The notes beneath the pieces are model-generated. The model did not search any database. It was given only the letters and a program-made list of their open reading frames with translations, and had not been told where the DNA came from. DNA of 64,000 nt from an uncultured Tateyamaria sp. GTDB lineage: Bacteria > Pseudomonadota > Alphaproteobacteria > Rhodobacterales > Rhodobacteraceae. The stretch covers positions 1 to 64,000 of the forward strand of contig NZ_CANKXW010000002.1 of the NCBI RefSeq assembly GCF_947487805.1. Direction: 5' to 3'. Both the position numbers and the translations under genes were made by a program. Positions within the stretch are counted from its first letter, which is position 1. Every line of letters starts with the position of its first letter. This document shows positions 36,139-44,711 of the stretch, piece after piece.

Positions 36139-37233
36139 TTAAAGTGCGCGCTCGCTGGTGCGATCAAACAGGTGAATGCCGCGGGGGTTGACGCCAAAGG
36201 TCAGCCGTTGGCCCAAGGCCACCGGGCTTTCCGAGTTGACTTCGACCATCACCTGCGCGCCGCCGCATTTGCACAGCAGCACCGATTGCGCGCCGACATA
36301 TTCGGACACCTGAACATCCAGCGTCAGCGCCCGCTCGGGGTCGGCGTCATTGTCAAAGTTGAGGTCAGAGGGCCGGATGCCCAGCGTCACCGCGCGGTCA
36401 CTATGCATGCGGGCGGTGTTTGCCTTGGCGTCGTCGAGCTTCAGCTTGAATCCGTCTCCGGTGACAAAGATCTCGCCGCCCTGCTCTTCGATCTGCCCGT
36501 CCAGAAAGTTCATCGGTGGCATGCCCATGAAGCCCGCGACGAATTTGTTCACAGGCCGCTTGAACAGCTCTTCGGGCGTGCCCTGCTGCTGGATGTGGCC
36601 GCCGTGCATGACGACGATCCGGTCTGCGAGCGTCATCGCCTCGATCTGGTCATGGGTGACGTAGATCATGTTCTTTTGCACCCGCTGGCTCATCAGCGCC
36701 AATTCCGCGCGCATCTGTCCACGCAGCTTTGCATCAAGGTTCGACAGAGGTTCGTCGAAGAGGAAAATGCCGCTGTCCTTGGCCAGCGCGCGCGCCATCG
36801 CGACCCGTTGCCGCTGTCCACCGGACAAGGCACCCGGCTTGCGACCAAGGAATTCGGTCAAGCCAACCATATCGGCAACTTCCCTGACCTTGGCGTTGAT
36901 TTCGGATTTCGGGCGTTTCGCGAGGCGCAGGGCAAAGCTGATGTTCTGTGCCACGTTCATATGCGGATAAAGCGCATAGTCCTGGAACACCATCGCCAGA
37001 TCGCGTTCCTTGGGCTCCAGATGGCTGACCGGTTTTCCATCCACATAGATCTCGCCCTCGGACACATCCTCCAGCCCTGCAATCATACGCAGGGTCGTCG
37101 ATTTGCCGCATCCGGACGGTCCGACAAGCACGGTAAATTCGTTGTCGGCCATCTCGAGTTCGATGCCGTGCAACACTTCGACGTTGCCGTATCGTTTCAC
37201 CAGATTTTCGAGCCGGATGGTTGGCATGAGCAT
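36139..37233 (-). CDS. CUT1 ABC transporter ATP-binding protein (MalK/UgpC type)
   Basis: A 364-residue ATPase: Walker [16 protein letters not shown], signature LSGGQRQRVAMARA, Walker B IFLFDEPLSNLD and switch His in YVTHDQIEAM. A C-terminal OB-type regulatory domain follows (VTLGIRPSDL, QVSEYVGAQSVLLC). It is the first gene of the operon that runs to the SMP-30 gene. Either ATG (37233 or 37227) can serve. The double LacI operator at 37244 lies directly upstream. Confidence 0.93.
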   Translation of the reverse strand: MLMPTIRLENLVKRYGNVEVLHGIELEMADNEFTVLVGPSGCGKSTTLRMIAGLEDVSEGEIYVDGKPVSHLEPKERDLAMVFQDYALYPHMNVAQNISFALRLAKRPKSEINAKVREVADMVGLTEFLGRKPGALSGGQRQRVAMARALAKDSGIFLFDEPLSNLDAKLRGQMRAELALMSQRVQKNMIYVTHDQIEAMTLADRIVVMHGGHIQQQGTPEELFKRPVNKFVAGFMGMPPMNFLDGQIEEQGGEIFVTGDGFKLKLDDAKANTARMHSDRAVTLGIRPSDLNFDNDADPERALTLDVQVSEYVGAQSVLLCKCGGAQVMVEVNSESPVALGQRLTFGVNPRGIHLFDRTSERAL

Positions 37234-37243
37234 TTTCCAATCT

Positions 37244-37279
37244 TGTTACCGGTCACATTAACAATTGTGACCGGTAACA
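37244..37279. promoter_or_regulatory. Double LacI-family operator upstream of the CUT1 operon
   Basis: TGTTACCGGTCACA (37244-37257) and its exact reverse complement TGTGACCGGTAACA (37266-37279) are separated by 8 A/T-rich bases. The centres are 22 bp apart, two helical turns. Each half resembles GntR-type operators. The site lies 11 bases before the ATPase start and 45 bases after the adjacent LacI gene, the likely regulator. Confidence 0.75.
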
Positions 37280-37324
37280 CAAGAAAAAACCCAAAGCCAA
37301 AGTCATGCAAAACCAGCGGCTTAG

Positions 37325-38356
37325 CTATTTTGTGCTGTCACGGAAGGTTAACTCAACCGGTACGGACACGAGGGATCGACTCGGTTTGCCTGTCTCCGAC
37401 AGCAATGCGCCGATCAATTGCCCGGTCTCTTTTCCAATGATCTTGGGGTCGACGGAGACCGTGGTGATCGACGGCGTGGCAAAGCGAGACACTTCGAAAT
37501 TCCCAAAGCCCGCGACGCCAATATCGTCGGGAACAGATTTGCCGAATTTCGCCATGACCGACAGAACACCAAAGGCCGGCGCGTCGGATACGCAAAATAC
37601 ACAATCGGTGTCGGGAAAGCTGTCGAACAGGCGCCCCGCGGCGGCGGCCCCGTCTTCGATGGACAAAGGCGGTTTACCGATTTTCAGAACGCGGTCGGTG
37701 GGCAGGCCGGCCTCTTTCATCGCATCGATATAGCCCTTGCGCCGTGCCGCCCCCCGCGTCCAATCATCGTCCGCCTCGCCCAGAAAGGTGATGTTGCGAT
37801 AGCCCTTGGCGATCAGCGCGCGGGTCATGTCTGCCGCCGCTTGTCGGTTGGAAAAGCCGATTGTGTGGCCAATAGGGTCCTCGGGGCGTTCCCAAAGCTC
37901 AACCACAGGCACATGCGCATCGCTCAGCAATGCGATAGTGCGGTCCGAATGCCCGTCATAGGACAGCACGATCGCCTCGGGTCGCCGCTTGAGCATGTCT
38001 TCGACAAGCTGTTCCTCTCGCTCGATCGAGTAATCCGTATGGCCCAGCAGGATTTGCTGGCCAATCTGCTCCAGCTCTTCGGTCAGCGCCTGTACGGTTT
38101 CCGCAAAATGCAAGTTGTTCAGCGATGGCACGAGGACGGCGACAAACCCGGACCGCTTGGTTGTAAGACTGCCCGCCATGTGGTCGGGCACATAGTTCAT
38201 GTCGCGCACGACCTTCAGAATCCGCTCGCGGGTTTCCTGCGAAATGGGGCTGTCTTTCTTCAAAGCCCGGCTGACCGTCATGCGTGACACGCCCGCAGCG
38301 CGGGCAACGTCGCGCATGGTGACTGGACCAGAGGACTTGGAAGGCGATTGGGACAT
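37325..38356 (-). CDS. LacI-family transcriptional regulator (GntR-like subgroup)
   Basis: A 343-residue repressor with N-terminal HTH MRDVARAAGVSRMTVSRALK and hinge YVPDHMAGSLTTKRSGFVAV. A periplasmic-binding-type effector domain follows, with DPIGHTIGFSNRQAAADMTR and VPDDIGVAGFGNFEVSRFAT. The ATG at 38356 gives the usual short arm before the HTH; a longer frame exists. It is encoded immediately before the CUT1 ABC operon and probably binds the double operator at 37244. Inducer unknown. Confidence 0.9.
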   Translation of the reverse strand: MSQSPSKSSGPVTMRDVARAAGVSRMTVSRALKKDSPISQETRERILKVVRDMNYVPDHMAGSLTTKRSGFVAVLVPSLNNLHFAETVQALTEELEQIGQQILLGHTDYSIEREEQLVEDMLKRRPEAIVLSYDGHSDRTIALLSDAHVPVVELWERPEDPIGHTIGFSNRQAAADMTRALIAKGYRNITFLGEADDDWTRGAARRKGYIDAMKEAGLPTDRVLKIGKPPLSIEDGAAAAGRLFDSFPDTDCVFCVSDAPAFGVLSVMAKFGKSVPDDIGVAGFGNFEVSRFATPSITTVSVDPKIIGKETGQLIGALLSETGKPSRSLVSVPVELTFRDSTK

Positions 38357-38495
38357 GTGCCGCAGGTTGTGCCCGGTCACAGCGCGCGTCAAGGCGCTAA
38401 ATTCATTTGGTCGTCAACGAGACGACGCGCGGCGAATTGCACAACCGGCTGCCCGCGCCTAAGTTTACGCCAGATGCTCAGTCAGGGGGCCAAGC

Positions 38496-39350
38496 ATGGT
38501 GTCGGGAAATTCATTGCTGCGCTTTGCTCTGGTTTCCGCTGTTTTTCTGGGCCTGCTGTTCATGCGCACCACGGCATCTGTTGCGGATACGATTCTGCAA
38601 CGCGACGCCTTTTCGGCCCAGATTGGCACCCGTCAGTCCAGTTTTCTGGCGCGTGATCTCAGCACTGGGCAAACCTGCATTCTCGAAGGCAGTGACCTGG
38701 AAACACGGCACGCGCCGTGGTCCACCTTCAAGATACCGAACACGCTGATCGCGCTGCGCACAAACACTGCCAAAGGCATTGATGATTGGCGCGATTGGGA
38801 TCGCGCGCGCCGCCCCGAGGCCGCGTTCTGGCCGGACGCATGGAAGCAGGGGCAGACGCTGAAAACCGCGTTTCAGCGGTCGGCGGTGTGGTATTTTCAG
38901 GATGTTGCGCAGGATGTGGGGGCAGAGCAGTACCGCACAACTCTGACGGCTTGGGAGTATGGCAATGCCATCGTCCCGAATGGATCCGATACGTTTTGGC
39001 TCGGCGGTCCGCTCATGGTGTCAGTGACCGAACAGGTGGCGTTTCTGGAAAGGCTGCTGACGGGTCGGTTGGATGTCGCACGCCACCACATTGATGACCT
39101 GTCGATGGCGGCCCGCGCCGGAACGCTGGGGGCATCCGTGCTTCATGGAAAAACCGGTGCCGGACCTGGCAGGGAGCGGCGGTATTCAGGCGCGTTCGAG
39201 GGGTGGTATGTCGGCTGGCTTGATCACGGTGATGGTGCGTCGGTGGTCTTTGCCCACCATGCCAAGGGGCCGTATTTCGATGCAATCCGCACCTTTCGCC
39301 GTGATTTTGCCGAAACGTTGTTGGCCGCCTGCGGCATGACGGTCAGATAG
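38496..39350 (+). CDS. Class D (OXA-type) beta-lactamase
   Basis: A 284-residue secreted serine beta-lactamase. A signal peptide (cut near ASVA-DT, residue 30) precedes the enzyme. All class D motifs are present: Ser76-Thr-Phe-Lys79 in HAPWSTFKIPNTLIAL, Ser129-Ala-Val131 in QRSAVWYFQ, Tyr155-Gly-Asn157, Trp168 in DTFWLGG and Lys219-Thr-Gly221 in LHGKTGAG. It should hydrolyse penicillins; the spectrum cannot be read from sequence. It stands alone on the plus strand among sugar-transport genes, with no mobile element or integron nearby and ordinary codon use, so it looks intrinsic. Confidence 0.88.
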   Translation: MVSGNSLLRFALVSAVFLGLLFMRTTASVADTILQRDAFSAQIGTRQSSFLARDLSTGQTCILEGSDLETRHAPWSTFKIPNTLIALRTNTAKGIDDWRDWDRARRPEAAFWPDAWKQGQTLKTAFQRSAVWYFQDVAQDVGAEQYRTTLTAWEYGNAIVPNGSDTFWLGGPLMVSVTEQVAFLERLLTGRLDVARHHIDDLSMAARAGTLGASVLHGKTGAGPGRERRYSGAFEGWYVGWLDHGDGASVVFAHHAKGPYFDAIRTFRRDFAETLLAACGMTVR

Positions 39351-39362
39351 CACAGGCAGGGT

Positions 39363-39391
39363 GACGTCACCCCCAATACAAGGGTGACGTC
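39363..39391. terminator. Bidirectional hairpin between bla and the LuxP-like gene
   Basis: GACGTCACCC and GGGTGACGTC form a perfect 10-bp stem with a 9-base loop, between two convergent genes (12 bases after bla and 8 bases after the binding-protein stop). No T run, so it may be protective or factor-assisted. Confidence 0.6.
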
Positions 39392-39399
39392 CGCATTGT

Positions 39400-40545
39400 T
39401 CAGCGATCAAGCGCGCCAACGCCCGAGAAGCGGAATGCTTCCTGCTCCAGCGCATCGATTTCCTCGGCGCTCATCTGGTCATGGGCGACCGTGATCCGAC
39501 CTAGGAAGACAAAGGGCAGCTCGTCTGCGCGGTCCTCAAGATCAGCCTTGATCGCTTCGGCTGTTGCCGCGCCCACGTCATCACCCATGCGCATGGGTGT
39601 GGCGTCCAGTTCGCCGCGGCGGATGGCATCCAGTTCCAGCCCTGTGCCGCCCCAACCGGTCGAGAAGATCTCCTTCTCTTTGCCGACCGACACTTGTGCC
39701 TCAACGCTGCCCATCGCCATGGCGGTGTTGGCGTTGTGGATGATCTTGGCCTCCGGATAGGATTGCAGGATCAGCGATGTGCCGGCAAAGCCGCCTTCGC
39801 GTTGATACTCACCGTAGTGTTCATAAACGGTGGTCCAGCCTGCTTTTTCCTCGACGCAGGCTTTGAAATCGCCCGAGCGCTGGTTGTCGGTGATGCCCGG
39901 AATACCCCGGTTCATCGCCATTGTGACGCCTTCGCCCAGACGACCGATCATATAGTCGCACATGGTCAACGCACCGGCGGCCGACGAAAAGTCGAACCAT
40001 GCGGCGGGCTGGTGCTCAAGATCCTTGAGCGGTGTGTGAAACGCCCAAACATATGTGGTCAGGTCGTCGGTCTCCGCCGCCAGTTTCGAGATGTTGTCAG
40101 CCTGAATGGCCAGTTCCGAGGGGCCAAAGATGACGTAGTCATAGATGTCCTTGTCCAGAACCACCTGGTTTGCATAGGTCGTCTGCAACGAGTGTTCGAC
40201 CTGACGCGATGCGAATTCGGTCGTTTCGTATTCGATGCCCAACTGATCCAGACGCTTGGTCATGGCCAGATAGTTGCGGGCCCAGAAATCCGAGGTATCC
40301 GACGACGGATAGATCAGCGCGATCTGAATGGGCCCGTCCTGCGTGCCGCTGAATTTCACGGCGTCACCGCCGACGACCGCTTGCATGGCCTCCAGCTTGC
40401 CCTCGGCATTTACCTCAAGCGGCACCCAGTAATCGCGATCTTCGATACCGGGCAGTTCCTTCAGTGGCAGGGTTGCATGGCCATCCGCCAGTGCCATGCC
40501 TGTTACGGCGGTTGCCACGAGGGCTGTGGTTGCTAAAAGTCTCAT
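39400..40545 (-). CDS. LuxP-like periplasmic binding protein of a CUT2 ABC transporter
   Basis: A 381-residue secreted protein (signal peptide cut near MALA-DG). By eye it aligns with Vibrio harveyi LuxP, the AI-2 receptor, over long stretches: YPSSDTSDFWARNYLAMTKR, HTPLKDLEHQPAAWFDF, TGWGGTGLELDAIRRGELDA, MRMGDDVGAATAEAIK. As I recall the LuxP pocket, Ser79, Trp82, Arg215, Trp289 and Arg310 have counterparts here, but Gln77 and Asn159 appear to be Asp and Ala. Unlike LuxP it has a permease and an ATPase directly upstream and no LuxQ kinase, so import of a furanose-like sugar is the conservative reading. Confidence 0.75.
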   Translation of the reverse strand: MRLLATTALVATAVTGMALADGHATLPLKELPGIEDRDYWVPLEVNAEGKLEAMQAVVGGDAVKFSGTQDGPIQIALIYPSSDTSDFWARNYLAMTKRLDQLGIEYETTEFASRQVEHSLQTTYANQVVLDKDIYDYVIFGPSELAIQADNISKLAAETDDLTTYVWAFHTPLKDLEHQPAAWFDFSSAAGALTMCDYMIGRLGEGVTMAMNRGIPGITDNQRSGDFKACVEEKAGWTTVYEHYGEYQREGGFAGTSLILQSYPEAKIIHNANTAMAMGSVEAQVSVGKEKEIFSTGWGGTGLELDAIRRGELDATPMRMGDDVGAATAEAIKADLEDRADELPFVFLGRITVAHDQMSAEEIDALEQEAFRFSGVGALDR

Positions 40546-40581
40546 CTTGGTTCCTCCCTTTGCAATGAGAGCGGAGCCATC

Positions 40582-40613
40582 GGTTGGGCTGGGGCTGCAC
40601 CCCCGGCCCGACC
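40582..40613 (-). terminator. Intercistronic hairpin upstream of the LuxP-like gene
   Basis: GGTTGGGCTGGGG and CCCCGGCCCGACC form a 13-bp stem with two G-U pairs and a 6-base loop. It lies between the permease stop and the binding-protein start on the minus strand and could limit readthrough or act as a 5' stability hairpin for the binding-protein mRNA. Confidence 0.5.
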
Positions 40614-40630
40614 ACCCCGCATTTGGCCGT

Positions 40631-41758
40631 TTACCCGCTGTTCACGGTGTCCCCGGCAAAGACGCCACCGATTGCGAGCAAGGCAATCAGCACGCCAATT
40701 ATGAGTGCGGAAAACCGCACCAGTTTCTGGCCTTCGGCCGTTTTGAGGTCGGCAAACCAGCCGCCCCCGCCGTCACGATCCTTTTTCTGGATCCAGGCAT
40801 AGAGCGCCACAGAGCTGATGATCACAAAGCCCGACGCCACCGGCTGCCAGAAGAACTCGATCCGCAGTGTCACCAGTGCATTCAGCATCATGGCGAGCAG
40901 CAGGACGCCCGAGAACGACCCGATAATGGATGCCCGCCCACCAAACAGCGACGTGCCCCCCACAACTACCGCCGCAATGACGTGCAGGTTAAAGAATGGG
41001 GCCATCGTCGCTTGAATGGCGTTTTGTTTACCGGTCAGCATCAGACCCGCCAGCGCTGCACAGGCACCACACAACACATAGGCATAGACCTTGTGACGTT
41101 TTACACCGATGCCGGTCAGTTCCGCCGATTCCGGGCTGGACCCGATGGCGACGGTGTAGCGGCCAAAATGCGTGCGCTGCAGGATGTAATAGCCCGCAAT
41201 CATCGTCAGAATCCCGATCACGGCAGGCGTGGGGATAAAGAACGGCGTTTGACCGCGCCCCATTTCCGTCAACACGTCCGGAAAACGCGCCAGCACCAGA
41301 CCCTTGGCCAAGAGCAGCGCGAGGCCCTTGTAAACCAGATCCATCGCGAGCGTTCCGATCAGATCAGGTACGTTCAGGCGCGTGATGATCAGACCGTTGA
41401 TCAGGCCCAGAAGAGCGCCAATCGACAGCGCAATCGGAATGCCGACATAGATCGAGAATCCGAATTGCTTGACCAGAAACGCCATGATGATGGCCGACAG
41501 AACGGCAACCGATCCGACAGACAGGTCAATGCCGCGCTGGGTGATCACAAAGGTCATCGCCATCGCCATCGGCATATAGAGGGCCGCGTCCTGCAGGATC
41601 AGCTCAAGATTGCTGATCCGGTAGAACCGTTCGGGCGAGGCCACGGCCATGAACAGGAAAATGGCGGCAATCATCGCCATCGGCGCGATGACAGCCATGT
41701 ACGGCTCAAGCCGTTCGCTCAGCGGCGGCTTATAGTCTGCGTCAACTGCGGTGTTCAT
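40631..41758 (-). CDS. CUT2 sugar ABC transporter permease (RbsC/FrcC type)
   Basis: A 375-residue permease with about nine to ten helices. Family motifs: ITQRGIDLSVGSVAVLSAII, IGALLGLINGLIITRLNVPD, AIGSSPESAELTGIGVKRHK and IAAVVVGGTSLFGGRASIIG. It overlaps the upstream ATPase by four bases (ATGA). The next gene downstream is the LuxP-like binding protein, so the two should form one transporter. Confidence 0.92.
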   Translation of the reverse strand: MNTAVDADYKPPLSERLEPYMAVIAPMAMIAAIFLFMAVASPERFYRISNLELILQDAALYMPMAMAMTFVITQRGIDLSVGSVAVLSAIIMAFLVKQFGFSIYVGIPIALSIGALLGLINGLIITRLNVPDLIGTLAMDLVYKGLALLLAKGLVLARFPDVLTEMGRGQTPFFIPTPAVIGILTMIAGYYILQRTHFGRYTVAIGSSPESAELTGIGVKRHKVYAYVLCGACAALAGLMLTGKQNAIQATMAPFFNLHVIAAVVVGGTSLFGGRASIIGSFSGVLLLAMMLNALVTLRIEFFWQPVASGFVIISSVALYAWIQKKDRDGGGGWFADLKTAEGQKLVRFSALIIGVLIALLAIGGVFAGDTVNSG

Positions 41759-42516
41759 GCTGCGTCCTCCTTGGCGCCAACGATCATGCCCAGCACGTCC
41801 TGGGTCGAGCTTTCAGAGGTCAGCACCACGCCAACGCATTGTCCCCGGCGCTGCACGTGAACGCGGTCGGCCACTTCGAATACGTCATCCAGCGAGTGGC
41901 TGATCAGGATCACGGCGAGGCCCTGAGCCTTGAGCGCCTTGATCAGTTTCAGGGTGCGCGCTGTTTCCTGCGGACCCAAGGCGGCGGTGGGTTCATCCAT
42001 CACCAGCACCCGCAGGCCTTCGTGATATACGGCGCGCGCAATGGCCACGGCCTGTCGCTGCCCGCCCGACAGGCTGTCGGTGGGGGCATCCAGTGATTTC
42101 AGGCGCACGCCAAGGCGTTCCATCAGCACCCGCTCGGTCTCGGACCGCATCTTTTTGTTGTCGAGCACAGTGATGCCGAACACTTTCTTGGTCAGCTCGT
42201 TGCCCAGAAACATGTTGGCTGCGGGATCAAGGTGATCAGCCAGCGCAAGTGTCTGATAGACGGCGTCGATACCTGACCGTGCGGCGTCAGCATGGTTCGA
42301 AAATTCGATCCTTTCACCATCGAGGTAAATGTCCCCCTCAGTCGGTTGATAAACGCCCGTCAGGACCTTGATTAGGGTCGATTTTCCGGCGCCGTTGTCG
42401 CCCACGATGGCAAGGACTTCTCCGCCATAGGCAGCAAGATCGACATTCTGCAGGGCGGTCACGCCGCCGAACCGTTTGGTGATGCCTGTCATCTGGACAA
42501 GCGGTGTCTGTGCCAT
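41755..42516 (-). CDS. CUT2 sugar ABC transporter ATP-binding protein, single domain (FrcA type)
   Basis: A 253-residue ATPase with Walker A VGDNGAGKSTLIKVL, signature LSGGQRQAVAIARA, Walker B VLVMDEPTAALGP and switch His in ILISHSLDDVF. Having one nucleotide-binding domain makes it like FrcA of Sinorhizobium rather than RbsA. The ATG at 42516 has a GGAGGA site eight bases upstream; an in-frame TTG at 42534 would cover that site. Confidence 0.92.
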   Translation of the reverse strand: MAQTPLVQMTGITKRFGGVTALQNVDLAAYGGEVLAIVGDNGAGKSTLIKVLTGVYQPTEGDIYLDGERIEFSNHADAARSGIDAVYQTLALADHLDPAANMFLGNELTKKVFGITVLDNKKMRSETERVLMERLGVRLKSLDAPTDSLSGGQRQAVAIARAVYHEGLRVLVMDEPTAALGPQETARTLKLIKALKAQGLAVILISHSLDDVFEVADRVHVQRRGQCVGVVLTSESSTQDVLGMIVGAKEDAA

Positions 42517-42578
42517 GGCGTTATCCTCCGCCAACTCGGATGGGTGGCGCTTTGCGCCGGATCGATAGGTCGATTAAT

Positions 42579-42610
42579 GCAGGGCCCCGTCACTCACTCC
42601 GGGACCCTGC
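42579..42610 (-). terminator. Hairpin after the first CUT2 binding-protein gene
   Basis: GCAGGGCCCCG and CGGGACCCTGC form an 11-bp stem with one mismatch, 12 bases after the binding-protein stop on the minus strand. It separates the two CUT2 gene sets and probably reduces readthrough into the second set. Confidence 0.6.
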
Positions 42611-42622
42611 GGGGAGAAACCC

Positions 42623-43660
42623 TTATTTGCCCCAGATCGTCGCGTAGGCGTCGCGGTAGGGAATGTCGGGGTCAAACGCGTTGCTGTCGCCCATCTTGGC
42701 CAGCCCTTCGGGTGTGACCAGCGCAGGCGACGTGACATAGCCCGAACAGGCCTCGCCCTGAATGGCGCGGTTCAGCTCGTCTACAAGCTGCCAGCCTTGC
42801 AGGTTCAGCGGCTCGGCCACGGTAATGGCCTGGTAGCCATTCGACCGGATGCGCTGGAACGCGGCCTCTGACCCATCCCCGGCAGAGCCCGCCTGAGGTC
42901 CCGCATCGGGTGCCAGTCCGGCCGCGGCCAGAGATGGACCCATAAAGTCGAAATAGAGGTCGTTGATCGCCAGCGCATGCGTCCAGCTTTCCCCGTATTT
43001 CTGCAACAGCGACGTTGTCAGCGGCCCCATGCGTGTCGATGTATCGGCAATGGGTGTGTCCACATATTCCAGAACCTTGCCGCCCGCCGCTTCGACCGTT
43101 TCTTTCAGGCGGTCGGCCTTGTCGATGGCAATCTGGTAGGTGCTGTCGGTGAAAATGACGACGCCGATGTCCGTGCCACCATCTTCGATGGCCCATTCGG
43201 CGGCCACTTCGGACACTGTCATCGCATCTGTCGACACGTTGGCAAAGATACCGCCGGGCGCGTCACATCCGATCTTCGGCCCTGAATGCCAAGCAACCAT
43301 GGGCACGTCAGCAGCGACCACACCTTCCAGTGCGGCTTGCTGTTCCACAGCGTCAAAGCCGTTGATGATGATACCGTCGGCCTTCAGCGCCAGCGCCTGA
43401 CCAATCGCAGCCGTACGGCCCTGAATGGATCCGGCGCCGTCCAGAACGCGCACGTCCCAGCCGATCTTTTCAGCCGCTTCTTCGACCCCCGTGGTCACCC
43501 CCAGGATGCCGCCGTTTTTCAGGTCGCCCGCGACGACGACGATGGACTTGCCTTCGGCCGCCGTAGGTCCGGCTGTGGGGCCGTCCCATTCGGCCAAAGC
43601 CGGGACCGCGGTCATCATCGTTGTGGCGATCAACCCGGCCAGAAATGTACGTTTTTGCAT
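42623..43660 (-). CDS. CUT2 sugar ABC transporter substrate-binding protein
   Basis: A 345-residue periplasmic protein with a signal peptide cut near ALAE. The ribose-binding-like fold shows IVVVAGDLKNGGILGVTTGV, ALKADGIIINGFDAVEQQAA, VPMVAWHSGP and ADRLKETVEAAGGKVLEYVD. The ATG at 43660 has a GGGAGGA site and begins the signal peptide; a long frame upstream of it runs antisense to the leader and is discarded. It belongs with the permease and two-domain ATPase upstream. Substrate unknown. Confidence 0.9.
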   Translation of the reverse strand: MQKRTFLAGLIATTMMTAVPALAEWDGPTAGPTAAEGKSIVVVAGDLKNGGILGVTTGVEEAAEKIGWDVRVLDGAGSIQGRTAAIGQALALKADGIIINGFDAVEQQAALEGVVAADVPMVAWHSGPKIGCDAPGGIFANVSTDAMTVSEVAAEWAIEDGGTDIGVVIFTDSTYQIAIDKADRLKETVEAAGGKVLEYVDTPIADTSTRMGPLTTSLLQKYGESWTHALAINDLYFDFMGPSLAAAGLAPDAGPQAGSAGDGSEAAFQRIRSNGYQAITVAEPLNLQGWQLVDELNRAIQGEACSGYVTSPALVTPEGLAKMGDSNAFDPDIPYRDAYATIWGK

Positions 43661-43688
43661 AGTATCCTCCCTTTGCAATCGTGATTGC

Positions 43689-44711
43689 TCAGCGCTTGTC
43701 TGCACCTTTTTTGCGCTGCGCGTAGCCTGCGATGCCGATGGCAACCAGCAGGGTAACTCCGTTGAACAGCGGCTCGACCCAGAAGGAGCCACCGAATTGT
43801 TGAATGCCTGAAATGCCGACCGCGAGGATGACGACACCCACGACAGTGCCCCACACATTGACCCGTCCGGGCTTGATCGTGGTGGAACCGAGGAATGCGC
43901 CAACAAGAGCAGGCAGCAGGAACTCGAGCCCAACAGACGCCTGCCCGATCCGCAGTTTCGCGGCCAGCAGCACGCCGGCCAAAGCCGTCATTGTTCCGGA
44001 TGCGACAAAGGCGCCGATCACGTATTTCCGTGTGGGAATACCGTTCAGCTGCGCGGCCCGCTGGTTCGCTCCGATGGCATAGAGGTACCGGCCCACCGGC
44101 GTGTATTCGAGAACGATCCACATCACGACCGTGATGACGACCAGGTAATAGGCGGTGATGGGCAGGCCAAAGACAAAGGTGGTGTTGAGCGCGTAAAACC
44201 CATCCGGCAAAAGCCCGACCATCTGCCGCCCGCCAGTGTGCCACAGAGCCAGCGCGTACAGCACCGTGCCGGTGCCAAGTGTGGCGATAAAGCTGTCGAT
44301 CTTGGCGACTTCCACCAGCAAGCCGTTCAAAAACCCGGTGACTGCGCCCAGCAAGAGCACGATGGCAACCGCAATCGGCCACGGCAGACCCAGCATCGTC
44401 TGCAAGCTGATCGCCAGAATGTGCCACAGCACGATCCCGTAGCCGACGGTCAGGTCGATCCGACCCGCCGCCATCGGGATCATTGCCCCCAGCGACAAAA
44501 GCGCGATGATCGCCTTGTCCGAGATAATCGACCGCAGGTTCAGCATCGTCGGAAATGTGTTGGGCAGGAGGACAGAAAACAGACCGATCAGAAACACGGT
44601 CAGGATCACCAACCCATAGACAGGAAGGAACCGCATCACGCGTCTGCTCATTGGCAAGCCTTTAAGTTCGGCCTTGGTCGGCTCGAGTGCACTGGATTCA
44701 AGCGACTGCAT
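43689..44711 (-). CDS. CUT2 sugar ABC transporter permease (RbsC type)
   Basis: A 340-residue permease with eight to ten helices. Visible motifs: SLGAMIPMAAGRIDLTVGYG, FLNGLLVEVAKIDSFIATLG, AIGANQRAAQLNGIPTRKYV and LPALVGAFLGSTTIKPGRVN. The ATG at 44711 has GGGAG eight bases upstream; a GTG at 44717 is too close to it. It overlaps the end of the ATPase gene by 14 bases. Confidence 0.91.
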   Translation of the reverse strand: MQSLESSALEPTKAELKGLPMSRRVMRFLPVYGLVILTVFLIGLFSVLLPNTFPTMLNLRSIISDKAIIALLSLGAMIPMAAGRIDLTVGYGIVLWHILAISLQTMLGLPWPIAVAIVLLLGAVTGFLNGLLVEVAKIDSFIATLGTGTVLYALALWHTGGRQMVGLLPDGFYALNTTFVFGLPITAYYLVVITVVMWIVLEYTPVGRYLYAIGANQRAAQLNGIPTRKYVIGAFVASGTMTALAGVLLAAKLRIGQASVGLEFLLPALVGAFLGSTTIKPGRVNVWGTVVGVVILAVGISGIQQFGGSFWVEPLFNGVTLLVAIGIAGYAQRKKGADKR

